A stretch of 24,895 bases of DNA from a virus. The position numbers and the translations under genes were made by a program. The notes under the pieces were generated by a model. That model was given only the letters and a program-made list of their open reading frames with translations. It ran no database searches and was not told the origin of the DNA. Shown piece after piece: positions 1-4,901 of the stretch; positions within the stretch are counted from its first letter, which is position 1; every line of letters starts with the position of its first letter. Location of the stretch: the IMG/VR virus record IMGVR_UViG_3300014711_000007, positions 1-24,895 of that record, one strand, 5' to 3'.

Positions 1-2
1 AC

Positions 3-194
3 GACACCTGGAAGTCGCCCACGCTCTACGCCGCCGAGATCACGGCCATCAGCGACCTGGTGCACTGGCATAAATTCCAGCTGCAGCAGCTGTCTTACAA
101 AGAGTACGACAACGCCCGCAACTACGCCGTGGCCAAGGTCCGGTCGAGCGGCGGCCGGGCGTTTAACGTGAAGGGAAGCCATGCGAACACTTGA
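3..194 (+). CDS. C-terminal part of an unrecognised phage early-region protein (5' truncated by window edge)
   Basis: An open frame runs from the left edge to a TGA at 192-194 and gives 63 residues beginning DTWKSPTLYAAEITAISDL and ending in a basic, Gly/Ser-containing tail (KVRSSGGRAFNVKGSHANT). I do not recognise the family. It is rich in aromatic residues (W, Y, H, F) and looks like a folded soluble domain without membrane segments. Its last 14 bases overlap the next gene, which starts at 181, so the two are probably translationally coupled in the + strand early operon. It is called coding because the frame stays open to the edge, has normal high-G+C third positions, and is tightly packed against the next start. 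The N-terminus and the true length lie outside the window. Confidence 0.6.
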   Translation, partial: DTWKSPTLYAAEITAISDLVHWHKFQLQQLSYKEYDNARNYAVAKVRSSGGRAFNVKGSHANT

Positions 195-318
195 AGCCAT
201 CGCCGCCATCGTCACCGGCGTGCTGGCCCTGATCGGCCTGTGGACCGTATCAATGGCCGTGCGCATCGAAACCCAGCGCCGCAAACGCATGCAGGAACTG
301 AAGAAAGAGCAGCCATGA
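181..318 (+). CDS. Small single-pass membrane protein, 45 aa
   Basis: This short gene reads ATG at 181 to TGA at 316-318. It begins MRTLEAIAAIVTGVLALIG and has one hydrophobic helix at about residues 6-25, followed by a strongly basic and charged tail (RIETQRRKRMQELKKEQ). The topology is that of a small inner-membrane anchor with a cytoplasmic basic tail. It overlaps the upstream partial gene by 14 bases, and its stop overlaps the next start in an ATGA arrangement at 315-318. That tight packing is the main reason to accept so short a gene. No function can be assigned; small membrane peptides of this type are common in phage early operons and can act in host interference or superinfection exclusion, but nothing here shows that. 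Confidence 0.6.
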   Translation: MRTLEAIAAIVTGVLALIGLWTVSMAVRIETQRRKRMQELKKEQP

Positions 319-503
319 GCACACAAAACATCGAACTGATCGGCACCAAGGACATCAGCCGCATGCTGGGCGTGACGCAGGCGCACTGCGTGGGCCGGGT
401 GATCAAGCGCCCGGATTTTCCGAAGCCTGCCATTGACCTATCGCAGCGCATGCGCAAGTGGCGTAAGGATGATGTTTTGCGGTTTTTGGGGCTGGTGAAA
501 TGA
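315..503 (+). CDS. Small helix-turn-helix DNA-binding protein, candidate excisionase/AlpA-like regulator, 62 aa
   Basis: The start at 315 follows an AAAGAG ribosome-binding site in the sequence AAGAAAGAGCAGCC and overlaps the preceding stop as ATGA. The protein carries a MerR/AlpA/excisionase-type winged-helix pattern: an N-terminal strand (ELIGTKDISRMLGV, about residues 6-20) with the first helix-turn-helix, then RVIKRPDFPKPAIDL and RMRKWRKDDVLRFLG, the W-x-x-x-D-V motif seen in AlpA-like proteins. Such proteins bind DNA as small recombination directionality factors or as activators. The integrase at 1087-2103 lies one gene away and faces it, so a role as Xis is reasonable inference; a transcriptional regulator of the early region is the alternative. 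An ORF from 240 in the same frame contains this gene, but its first 25 residues overlap the membrane-peptide gene and are unlikely to be translated. Confidence 0.65.
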   Translation: MSTQNIELIGTKDISRMLGVTQAHCVGRVIKRPDFPKPAIDLSQRMRKWRKDDVLRFLGLVK

Positions 504-1129
504 AAGAACGTCCAATCCTATTCAGCGCCCCGATGGTCCGGGCGATTCTGGACGGCACCAAGACGCAGACGCGGCGGGTGGCGAAGCTGACCGTCTGGCC
601 ACGGGAAAGCGATGTGCTTCTATGCCCCCACGGCCAGCCCGGCGACCGGCTGTGGGTGCGGGAGACGTGCCGCGCCGATGAACTGCCGGACGGACTGGAT
701 GGAGTGCGCTACTTGGCCGACGATCACTTTGAGCCGATCAAAAGCACCGAAGATGCCGCCGACCAGTGGGTGGCGATGCACAACTACAGAGGTGGCAATG
801 GTGGCGGCCTCATCGGACCGACCGTGCCACCCATCCACATGCCACGCTGGGCCAGCCGCATCACGCTGGAAATCACCCGCGTGCGCGGGGAGCGGTTGCG
901 GGACATCAGTGAGGCAGACGCAATGGCCGAAGGAGCGCGCGAATGCGATCCGGTGAGTGGGCGAGAAGTGCTGCTTGCTGGCCCGAGCCAGCGCGGCAGT
1001 TTCGTGCTTCACTACCGTGACATCTGGGGGCAGATCAACGGCCCCGGCAGCTGGGAAGCCAACCCTTTGGTGTGGGTGGTGGAATTTCAGCCAATCGACG
1101 CCGCCACATCAGCCGCAGTCTCCCGGTAA
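500..1129 (+). CDS. ASCH-like phage protein, 209 aa
   Basis: The start at 500 overlaps the stop of the HTH gene as ATGA. The N-terminus (MKERPILFSAPMVRAILDG, then TKTQTRRV) and the later GDRLWVRET block match a phage family with an ASCH-like fold, often labelled morphogenetic or hypothetical protein in prophages. Conserved-looking residues are K21, T23 and R25 in the first block and the G48-D49-R50 plus W52-R54-E55 block. A further HMPRWASRITLEITRVRGERL stretch near residue 112 supports the match. ASCH domains resemble PUA folds and are thought to bind RNA or modified nucleotides; activity here is unproven. The last 43 bases (1087-1129) overlap the 3' end of the convergent integrase gene, so the two transcripts are complementary at their ends. 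No + strand terminator is visible after it, since the next 970 bases encode the integrase on the other strand. Confidence 0.7.
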   Translation: MKERPILFSAPMVRAILDGTKTQTRRVAKLTVWPRESDVLLCPHGQPGDRLWVRETCRADELPDGLDGVRYLADDHFEPIKSTEDAADQWVAMHNYRGGNGGGLIGPTVPPIHMPRWASRITLEITRVRGERLRDISEADAMAEGARECDPVSGREVLLAGPSQRGSFVLHYRDIWGQINGPGSWEANPLVWVVEFQPIDAATSAAVSR

Positions 1130-2103
1130 TACGCAGCCAGCAGCTGATTCAGATCCCGGTGCCCGCTGATCCGGCTCAGGCGCAGCACATCCATGCGCTT
1201 AGAAAGCCGGGTCAGGGCGCTGGCCCGGCTGTCATGGAAGTGCAGGTTATCGATCAGGAGTCGATCGCGCACGCGCCTGAAGAGCACATCGAGCGAATGC
1301 CCGCTGATCGTGAAATACTCGTCCCGCCCTTCAGCCTTTGCGGCCGCATCCAGCACGGCCAGCACGCGGGCAGCTTTGCGGGTGAAGGGCACAAAGCGCA
1401 CGCCCTCACGCTCAAGCGTTTTGTGGCTGTGCAGGGTGGCCACGCGCTTGGCCAAGTCCACCGTTGACCGTTTGAGCCCCAGCACCTCGCCCGCCCGCAT
1501 GGCGGTGTGGTGCGCCACCAAGTAAGCCCAGGCCACCTGCATTTGGGGCGTGGTGGGGGCCTTGCCCGTCACGTAGCCCATGTGCCGCACGATGCGCCGG
1601 GTTTCCATCCAGCTGCTTTGCCGGGTGCGCGGGTGGGCTTTGGCGGGCAGCTTGATCTTTGACCAAGGCGTGGCCTCGGGGCACCAACCCCATTCCTTGG
1701 CGGCCACCGTCCACACATTGCGCAGCTGGGCCGCTTCGCGCACCACAGACGAATCGCTGACGGCCTTGCGCCGGGCGTCTCGCCACTGGCCAATGTCATC
1801 GGGCGTGATTTTGTGCAGAACTTTTGCGCACAGATCTGGAAAGTCACGCAGCCAGGCGGTGAAGCGCAGGGCTTCGGCCCGGTAGCCCCGTTTGTGGCGG
1901 CTGATCTCTTTTTCGTAGCGGTCGAAGGCCTCGGCCAGGGTGAAGGCGGGCCAGCCGCCTGCAGCGCCCGACATGATCTTGGCCTCTTGCTGCGTGGCCC
2001 AGGCCACGGCCGCGCCCTTGGTGGCGAACACCTTGGACATGCGCACGCCCTGCCGCTGGATCTGAACGCGCACGCCCGTTTTGGTTTTTGTAAAGCTGGC
2101 CAA
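1087..2103 (-). CDS. int: Tyrosine-type site-specific integrase, 338 aa
   Basis: This recombinase would catalyse phage integration and, with a directionality factor, excision. An N-terminal arm-binding region (about residues 1-50) is followed by a SAM-like core-binding domain (about 53-155) and the catalytic domain (about 160-338). Catalytic residues are visible: R203 in TAMRAGEVLGL, K228 in SHKT, H290 and R293 in FHDSRAS, H315 in ISGHRDL, and the nucleophile Y325 or Y326 in LLAAYYRET. The length is normal for phage integrases. The best start is a TTG at 2103-2101 preceded by GGGG seven bases upstream; the next in-frame ATG (residue 22) would cut into the arm domain. The gene converges on the + strand early operon, and its upstream side opens onto the repeat-rich intergenic stretch that is the likely attP. 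A hairpin followed by T residues sits immediately upstream (2120-2143) and may limit read-through into it. Confidence 0.95.
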   Translation of the reverse strand: MASFTKTKTGVRVQIQRQGVRMSKVFATKGAAVAWATQQEAKIMSGAAGGWPAFTLAEAFDRYEKEISRHKRGYRAEALRFTAWLRDFPDLCAKVLHKITPDDIGQWRDARRKAVSDSSVVREAAQLRNVWTVAAKEWGWCPEATPWSKIKLPAKAHPRTRQSSWMETRRIVRHMGYVTGKAPTTPQMQVAWAYLVAHHTAMRAGEVLGLKRSTVDLAKRVATLHSHKTLEREGVRFVPFTRKAARVLAVLDAAAKAEGRDEYFTISGHSLDVLFRRVRDRLLIDNLHFHDSRASALTRLSKRMDVLRLSRISGHRDLNQLLAAYYRETAADVAASIG

Positions 2104-2119
2104 GGCTGCACCCCTGTTT

Positions 2120-2143
2120 AAAAATCCCCCACACGCGGGGGAT
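2120..2143 (-). terminator. Hairpin plus T-run immediately upstream of int
   Basis: On the - strand a 7-bp G/C-rich stem (ATCCCCC at 2143-2137 with GGGGGAT at 2130-2124, 6-base loop) is followed by five T residues (2124-2120, the first belonging to the stem). It ends 16 bases before the TTG start of int. A further GGGGGATT copy on the + strand at 2148-2155 could pair in its place and make an alternative stem. It may stop transcripts entering int from the korA-like operon or act as an attenuator. It could equally be a protein-binding dyad. Confidence 0.4.
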
Positions 2144-2157
2144 AGATGGGGGATTCT

Positions 2158-2176
2158 AATGTGCGACTCGGTTTAA
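2158..2176. repeat. 19-bp direct repeat, copy 1
   Basis: This copy reads AATGTGCGACTCGGTTTAA on the + strand and matches copy 2 (2253-2271) at 17 of 19 positions, 95 bp away. A further ACTCGGT follows ten bases after the first within this copy's right flank (2176-2182), giving helically phased ACTCGGT half-sites. Integrase arm-site binding or DNA bending is a reasonable guess, not shown. Confidence 0.5.
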
Positions 2177-2218
2177 CTCGGTGTTTCTCGCGCTGACTTG
2201 CTTTGCCTCAAAGCCAAC

Positions 2219-2250
2219 AAAAAAGGCCTCGTTTCGCTGGGAAACGGGCC
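2219..2250 (-). terminator. Intrinsic terminator of the korA-like operon
   Basis: On the - strand GGCCCGTTTC (2250-2241) pairs with GAAACGAGGCC (2235-2225, one bulged base) across a 5-base loop, giving a 10-bp stem followed by six T residues (2224-2219). The orientation fits termination of transcripts coming from the two-gene operon that ends at 2413. Confidence 0.8.
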
Positions 2251-2252
2251 TA

Positions 2253-2271
2253 AATGCGCGACTCGGTTTGA
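2253..2271. repeat. 19-bp direct repeat, copy 2, with nested palindrome
   Basis: This copy reads AATGCGCGACTCGGTTTGA and differs from copy 1 at two positions. Unlike copy 1, it continues into a perfect inverted repeat, GCGACTC (2258-2264) with GAGTCGC (2270-2276) around a 5-base loop. It sits just downstream of the korA-like operon and just before its terminator. Confidence 0.5.
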
Positions 2272-2412
2272 GTCGCTGTGGTTCAACGGGTTTTAACCGT
2301 TGGTGCGCGGGGCGTGATTCATAAGCCGTTTGATTTCAACGACTTACAAACACCCTGCGGGATTTGTGCGCGATGCCATCCGCTTTGGGTAGCTGCGAAG
2401 CCTACGATTGTA

Positions 2413-2619
2413 TCAACCCCCAGCCGCGATCTTGGCTAGGTCGAGGCCGTCTTTGGCGCGCTTGACTGCACGGTGGGCCGCCACGTAAGACATGCCGACC
2501 TGTCGGGCCGCGTCTGGCGTGGACATGCTTTGCGTCATCACGAGGCGCGCCGCGTCCTGTGCTGGGCCGGGGCGTAGGCGCAGGAGCTGCGCCAGGGCTG
2601 CAAATTGGGCATCGGTCAT
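2413..2619 (-). CDS. KorA/TrfB-family small HTH repressor, 68 aa
   Basis: The protein begins MTDAQFAALAQLLRLRPGPA and carries a helix-turn-helix at about residues 34-56 (TPDAARQVGMSYVAAHRAVKRAK), the pattern of the KorA/TrfB DNA-binding family. Members of that family repress plasmid replication and transfer operons by binding a GTTTA-containing palindrome. The ATG at 2619 overlaps the TGA of the upstream gene (TGATG), so translation is coupled; a GTG at 2625 is a less likely start. The operon promoter contains the perfect palindrome TACGTTTAAACGTA between -35 and -10 (2877-2890), which includes inverted GTTTA half-sites, so autorepression is a strong inference. A strong terminator follows at 2219-2250. 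KorA-type proteins are better known on plasmids; here it may be a phage regulator or a sign of plasmid ancestry. Confidence 0.75.
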   Translation of the reverse strand: MTDAQFAALAQLLRLRPGPAQDAARLVMTQSMSTPDAARQVGMSYVAAHRAVKRAKDGLDLAKIAAGG

Positions 2620-2822
2620 CAGCACTGCACCAACCGCACCCAGCCGTCGCCATACGATTGAGGCACAGCCCCGCGGCCCCAGTCGGATGTGTCGGGTGTT
2701 GGCCTGGTGCAGATAAGCGCCAACTCCCCATCTTTGAAGTCAATTGCGGCGTGACCGCCTCGGGCCTTGATCGCATCAAAAACGATTTTTGCTTGTTGAG
2801 CGATTGCAGATGTGGTGACCAT
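2619..2822 (-). CDS. Unknown small protein upstream of korA-like gene, 67 aa
   Basis: The gene starts at an ATG (2822) with a good ribosome-binding site (AAGGGAGAAACC). The predicted protein is soluble: an amphipathic N-terminal helix (MVTTSAIAQQAKIVFDAIKARGG) is followed by a mainly beta region containing IDFKDGELALIC and a C-terminal GDGWVRLVQC. I do not recognise a family. Its stop overlaps the start of the KorA/TrfB-like gene as TGATG, and the two form a short operon with its own promoter and terminator. A partner or accessory factor of the repressor is possible but not shown. A longer frame covering 2402-2863 on the same strand is out of phase and lacks the RBS, so it was not adopted. 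Confidence 0.7.
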   Translation of the reverse strand: MVTTSAIAQQAKIVFDAIKARGGHAAIDFKDGELALICTRPTPDTSDWGRGAVPQSYGDGWVRLVQC

Positions 2823-2870
2823 GGTTTCTCCCTTGATTTAGGACCTGCCCTGCGCCTGTCCATGTGATGA

Positions 2871-2900
2871 ATTATATACGTTTAAACGTAAATAAACCAA
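2871..2900 (-). promoter_or_regulatory. Sigma-70-like promoter of the two-gene korA-like operon
   Basis: On the - strand a perfect -10 TATAAT (2876-2871) lies 18 bases downstream of TTGGTT (2900-2895), a 4/6 match to TTGACA. The predicted transcript starts near 2864, about 40 bases before the ATG at 2822. The region is conspicuously A+T rich compared with its neighbours. It is the clearest promoter in the window. Confidence 0.75.
2877..2890. promoter_or_regulatory. Perfect 14-bp palindromic operator inside the promoter spacer
   Basis: TACGTTTAAACGTA is fully self-complementary and abuts the -10 hexamer. It fills most of the 18-base spacer, so a dimer bound there would block RNA polymerase. 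The inverted GTTTA half-sites resemble those of known KorA operators, and a KorA/TrfB-like protein is encoded second in the same operon. Autorepression is inferred from this pairing. Confidence 0.65.
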
Positions 2901-2951
2901 AGCACTCAAAAATATTTATCAGGACAAACCCTGAGCCACACGCCCAAACGC

Positions 2952-2985
2952 AAAAAAGCCCGCCACCCCTTTCGGAGTGGCGGGC
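2952..2985 (-). terminator. Intrinsic terminator of the late/lysis operon
   Basis: On the - strand a 9-bp perfect stem GCCCGCCAC (2985-2977) / GTGGCGGGC (2966-2958) with a 10-base loop is followed by six T residues (2957-2952). It lies 35 bases after the i-spanin stop and separates the long late operon from the promoter of the korA-like operon. Confidence 0.9.
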
Positions 2986-3019
2986 AAGGGCCGCTTGCGC
3001 GGCCTGGAGACACCGGCAA

Positions 3020-3523
3020 TCAGTCGCTGGAATTCGGTCTTGGCCAGGCGTCCAGCAGGGTCAGTCGGTCGGCGTTGAGGCGGTCAGCCGTTGCTGCCAG
3101 GTCTGTAAGAGCGCCCGCACAGTGGCCGAGTAGCTCTCGGGCGGGGTCGGCTCGCTCAGGGGTGGCGGCGCAGGTATTTGCACCGGGGTCAGCGGGGCCG
3201 GTGGGCGGCTGGGCGAGTGCGTGGCGCAGGCGGTCAAGCTCAGTGCGAGCGCTGTCAGCGTCAGCGCGGTGAGCCTGCGCACGGCGGGCGGCTTGGGCAA
3301 TGGCATGGTCTTTGTCCTTTTGAAATTTGGCGGTGATGGCTGCAGCGGCGGCGGCGGATTGCAGGGCGTCGGCTGCGGCCGTGGTGGCGGCTGCCGTGCG
3401 GGTGTTAGCGTGGGCTGCGCGCTCGCCCTGCCAGCGCGCATAAAAGTAGGCGCAGGCCAGGGCCAGGGCGATCAGGGTGATGCGCTTGGCCCACCAGGTG
3501 ATGTGGTCGACGATGCTGGTCAT
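3020..3523 (-). CDS. i-spanin, Rz-like, 167 aa
   Basis: The protein begins MTSIVDHITWWAKRITLIAL and has one N-terminal transmembrane segment (about residues 14-30, ITLIALALACAYFYARW). A long Ala/Arg/Asp-rich stretch with coiled-coil character follows (about 32-110), then a periplasmic C-terminal region with two cysteines. This is the architecture of inner-membrane spanin subunits, which join an outer-membrane lipoprotein to fuse the two membranes after endolysin action. The ATG at 3523 overlaps the endolysin TGA (ATGA). The o-spanin gene lies entirely inside this one in another frame, the classic Rz/Rz1 layout. A frame extending upstream to 3670 exists but enters the endolysin gene and is not adopted. 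Confidence 0.85.
   Translation of the reverse strand: MTSIVDHITWWAKRITLIALALACAYFYARWQGERAAHANTRTAAATTAAADALQSAAAAAAITAKFQKDKDHAIAQAARRAQAHRADADSARTELDRLRHALAQPPTGPADPGANTCAATPERADPARELLGHCAGALTDLAATADRLNADRLTLLDAWPRPNSSD
3061..3306 (-). CDS. o-spanin lipoprotein, Rz1-like, embedded in the i-spanin gene, 81 aa
   Basis: The gene is read in an alternative frame wholly within the Rz-like gene. It starts MPLPKPPAVRRLTALTLTAL and has a lipoprotein signal peptide ending in the lipobox SLTAC with the lipidated cysteine at residue 27. The mature part is short and very proline rich (RPPAPLTPVQIPAPPPL), as expected of Rz1 proteins, with a C-terminal helix (YSATVRALLQTWQQRL). It would sit in the inner leaflet of the outer membrane and bind the i-spanin. 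An in-frame upstream extension to 3441 would place about 45 residues before the signal peptide, so the ATG at 3306 is preferred. The fully embedded arrangement is well known in lambdoid phages. Confidence 0.85.
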   Translation of the reverse strand: MPLPKPPAVRRLTALTLTALALSLTACATHSPSRPPAPLTPVQIPAPPPLSEPTPPESYSATVRALLQTWQQRLTASTPTD

Positions 3524-4173
3524 GCGATGGCCCCTGCTGCGCTGGTGGCCTGTGCGTACAGCTGTTGGCGTTGTGCCAGACCGATGTCGCCCCCGTTGAT
3601 CTTGCGCGTCATGCCGACCACGTCGCCCCGGTCGGCCAAGTCGTTGAGGCCGTTGGCGTGCCAAAACCACCCGGCTGACAAGGCGGCGTTGACAGGCAGG
3701 AGCAGGCGGTCAGGGTCGCCCACCAGGTCTTCGCCGATGGCTTCGCCGCAGTGGCTGTAATTGGCCCGGCCGGTGAGTTGCTTGAGTCCACGGCCCCGGA
3801 ATTTCCAGCCGTCGCCGGGCTGGGTGTTGCCGAGGTTTTTGGCGCCCCACTCGCCGCCGTAAATGAGGCTGGCGATGGCCTGCTGGTCGGCGGGCTGGGT
3901 GGGTGTGCGGCCAAAGCGGCGGGCGTCTGACTCGCTGATGCGGTGACGGCCAAAGAGGCGCAGGAGCGCATCGACTGAATAATTGAGGTCTTCGGACAAG
4001 ACCGACATGCCTTTGCTTTCATGCCCGATTTGGCTGAGGAAGCCTGCCACGCGCCGGGGCGTGTCAATGCGGTAGGCCTTGCACGCGCCTGCCAAAAACG
4101 GCAGAAAGCGTTCGGCCGTGGCCAGCGTGGACCCGGTGGATGCAGCGATCAGGGGCGCGGTGAGCGCGATCAT
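3520..4173 (-). CDS. Endolysin, GH19 chitinase-like lysozyme, 217 aa
   Basis: This is a family-19 glycoside hydrolase of the kind phages use to cleave peptidoglycan. The general-acid glutamate is visible as E52 in FLSQIGHESKGM, and a second acidic site is E61 in SEDLNYSVDALL. The conserved ASLIYGGEWGAKNLGN and GWKFRGRGLKQLTGRANYSHC blocks follow, then the C-terminal AGWFWHANGLNDLAD region. No signal peptide is seen, so export would depend on a holin. The start at 4173 overlaps the stop of the upstream membrane protein as ATGA; a longer frame from 4284 runs through that gene and is rejected. It is followed immediately by the spanin pair, completing a Gram-negative lysis cassette. Confidence 0.95.
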   Translation of the reverse strand: MIALTAPLIAASTGSTLATAERFLPFLAGACKAYRIDTPRRVAGFLSQIGHESKGMSVLSEDLNYSVDALLRLFGRHRISESDARRFGRTPTQPADQQAIASLIYGGEWGAKNLGNTQPGDGWKFRGRGLKQLTGRANYSHCGEAIGEDLVGDPDRLLLPVNAALSAGWFWHANGLNDLADRGDVVGMTRKINGGDIGLAQRQQLYAQATSAAGAIA

Positions 4174-4514
4174 GCCTCGCCCCCCTGACCTGCTTCGCTC
4201 AGGTGTGCGCAGACGTGGTAGCCACGCAGCCACAGCACGAGCTGCAGGGCGAGCAGGCAGCCAGCGGACAAGGCCGATGCCCACAGGGCCAGTGCGATGC
4301 GGTCAAAGATGGCGCTGTGCACGATGAGCACGGCGGCTGCCGCACCCCCTGCCACCGGGCACCAGATCAGCAGGGGCGCGCGCCCCGGCGGCATGAAGTT
4401 GGCCGCGCACACCAGGTGCACAAAGATGCCTGCGCCCAGAGCCGTCAGCGACAGGCGTTGCAGAAATGGCCAGAAAATGTCGATCAGATCGAGGGGGGGC
4501 AGGTCATGCAGCAT
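4170..4514 (-). CDS. Small membrane protein of lysis cassette, holin/antiholin candidate, 114 aa
   Basis: Starting at MLHDLPPLDLIDIFWPFLQR, the protein shows three likely transmembrane helices: about residues 20-38 (LSLTALGAGIFVHLVCAA), 45-68 (APLLIWCPVAGGAAAAVLIVH) and 72-97 (IALALWASALSAGCLLALQL). A short hydrophilic tail (HLSEAGQGGEA) ends it. It lies directly upstream of the endolysin with an ATGA overlap and overlaps the preceding membrane protein gene by 11 bases. Position, size and topology fit a holin or an antiholin, but no signature sequence was recognised. The two consecutive membrane genes suggest a holin/antiholin pair. Confidence 0.65.
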   Translation of the reverse strand: MLHDLPPLDLIDIFWPFLQRLSLTALGAGIFVHLVCAANFMPPGRAPLLIWCPVAGGAAAAVLIVHSAIFDRIALALWASALSAGCLLALQLVLWLRGYHVCAHLSEAGQGGEA

Positions 4515-4896
4515 TGATGCGGTCCTTGAGTGATTTGATGACGACCGGCAGCAGCCAGGGCCACAAGCTGGACAGGATGAGTGCGTTGACGTAGTCGCTG
4601 GCCAAGGACGGGTCGAGGTACTTGGCCACGGCAGCTGCAGACAAGGGCGCGACCAGGCCGCCAATGAGGACGCTGATGCAGCCGTTGACGATGGCATCGG
4701 CCCGTGTGGTGGGTGGGCGCTTGACGTAGACCACCACCGCCCCAAAGGCACCAATGGCCCAGGGCCATGGGTCGGCCCCGGTGCCGGTGGCGGTGCCTGC
4801 AGCCAAGGCCGAGGCTGTGGCAGCGCTGCTGTATTTGTGCGCCATGAGGGCAGCAAGCGTGAGCGGGATGTGTCGCAGTGTGTGGATGATGCGCAT
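4504..4896 (-). CDS. Putative holin, multi-pass membrane protein, 130 aa
   Basis: The protein starts MRIIHTLRHIPLTLAALMAH and ends LLPVVIKSLKDRINAA. Hydrophobic segments occur at about residues 46-60 (PWAIGAFGAVVVYVK), 68-90 (AIVNGCISVLIGGLVAPLSAAAV) and 101-122 (ALILSSLWPWLLPVVIKS), with a basic C-terminus. This resembles phage holins of the three-helix type found next to GH19 endolysins in proteobacterial prophages. The start at 4896 lies six bases after the lipoprotein stop; a frame extended upstream to 5220 overlaps the lipoprotein gene throughout and is not used. Its stop lies inside the start region of the second membrane gene, so the pair is probably coupled. Confidence 0.7.
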   Translation of the reverse strand: MRIIHTLRHIPLTLAALMAHKYSSAATASALAAGTATGTGADPWPWAIGAFGAVVVYVKRPPTTRADAIVNGCISVLIGGLVAPLSAAAVAKYLDPSLASDYVNALILSSLWPWLLPVVIKSLKDRINAA

Positions 4897-4901
4897 GAGG
4901 G

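Larger units (their letters stand above)
2104..2412. other. Gene-free 309-bp stretch: candidate attP / integrase arm-site region
   Basis: No plausible gene is seen on either strand. The stretch holds a pair of 19-bp imperfect direct repeats (2158-2176 and 2253-2271), a 7-bp inverted repeat with a 5-base loop (2258-2276), a second dyad with arms CAACGG/CCGTTG at about 2284-2302, a terminator on the - strand (2219-2250) and a terminator-like hairpin just before int (2120-2143). It lies directly upstream of the integrase and between the lysis side and the int/early side, where temperate phages usually carry attP with arm-type sites. No tRNA 3' end could be recognised, so the core site cannot be named. 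Confidence 0.45.

Noticed and set aside
2258-2302. Possible tRNA T-arm or 3' end remnant at the putative attP
   Set aside because: The dyads do not give a GGTTCRA-type loop with matching acceptor end on either strand.
2402-2863. 153-codon - strand frame spanning both small korA-operon genes
   Set aside because: It is out of phase with the RBS and with the TGATG-coupled gene pair, and its product is low-complexity Arg/Pro/Gly.
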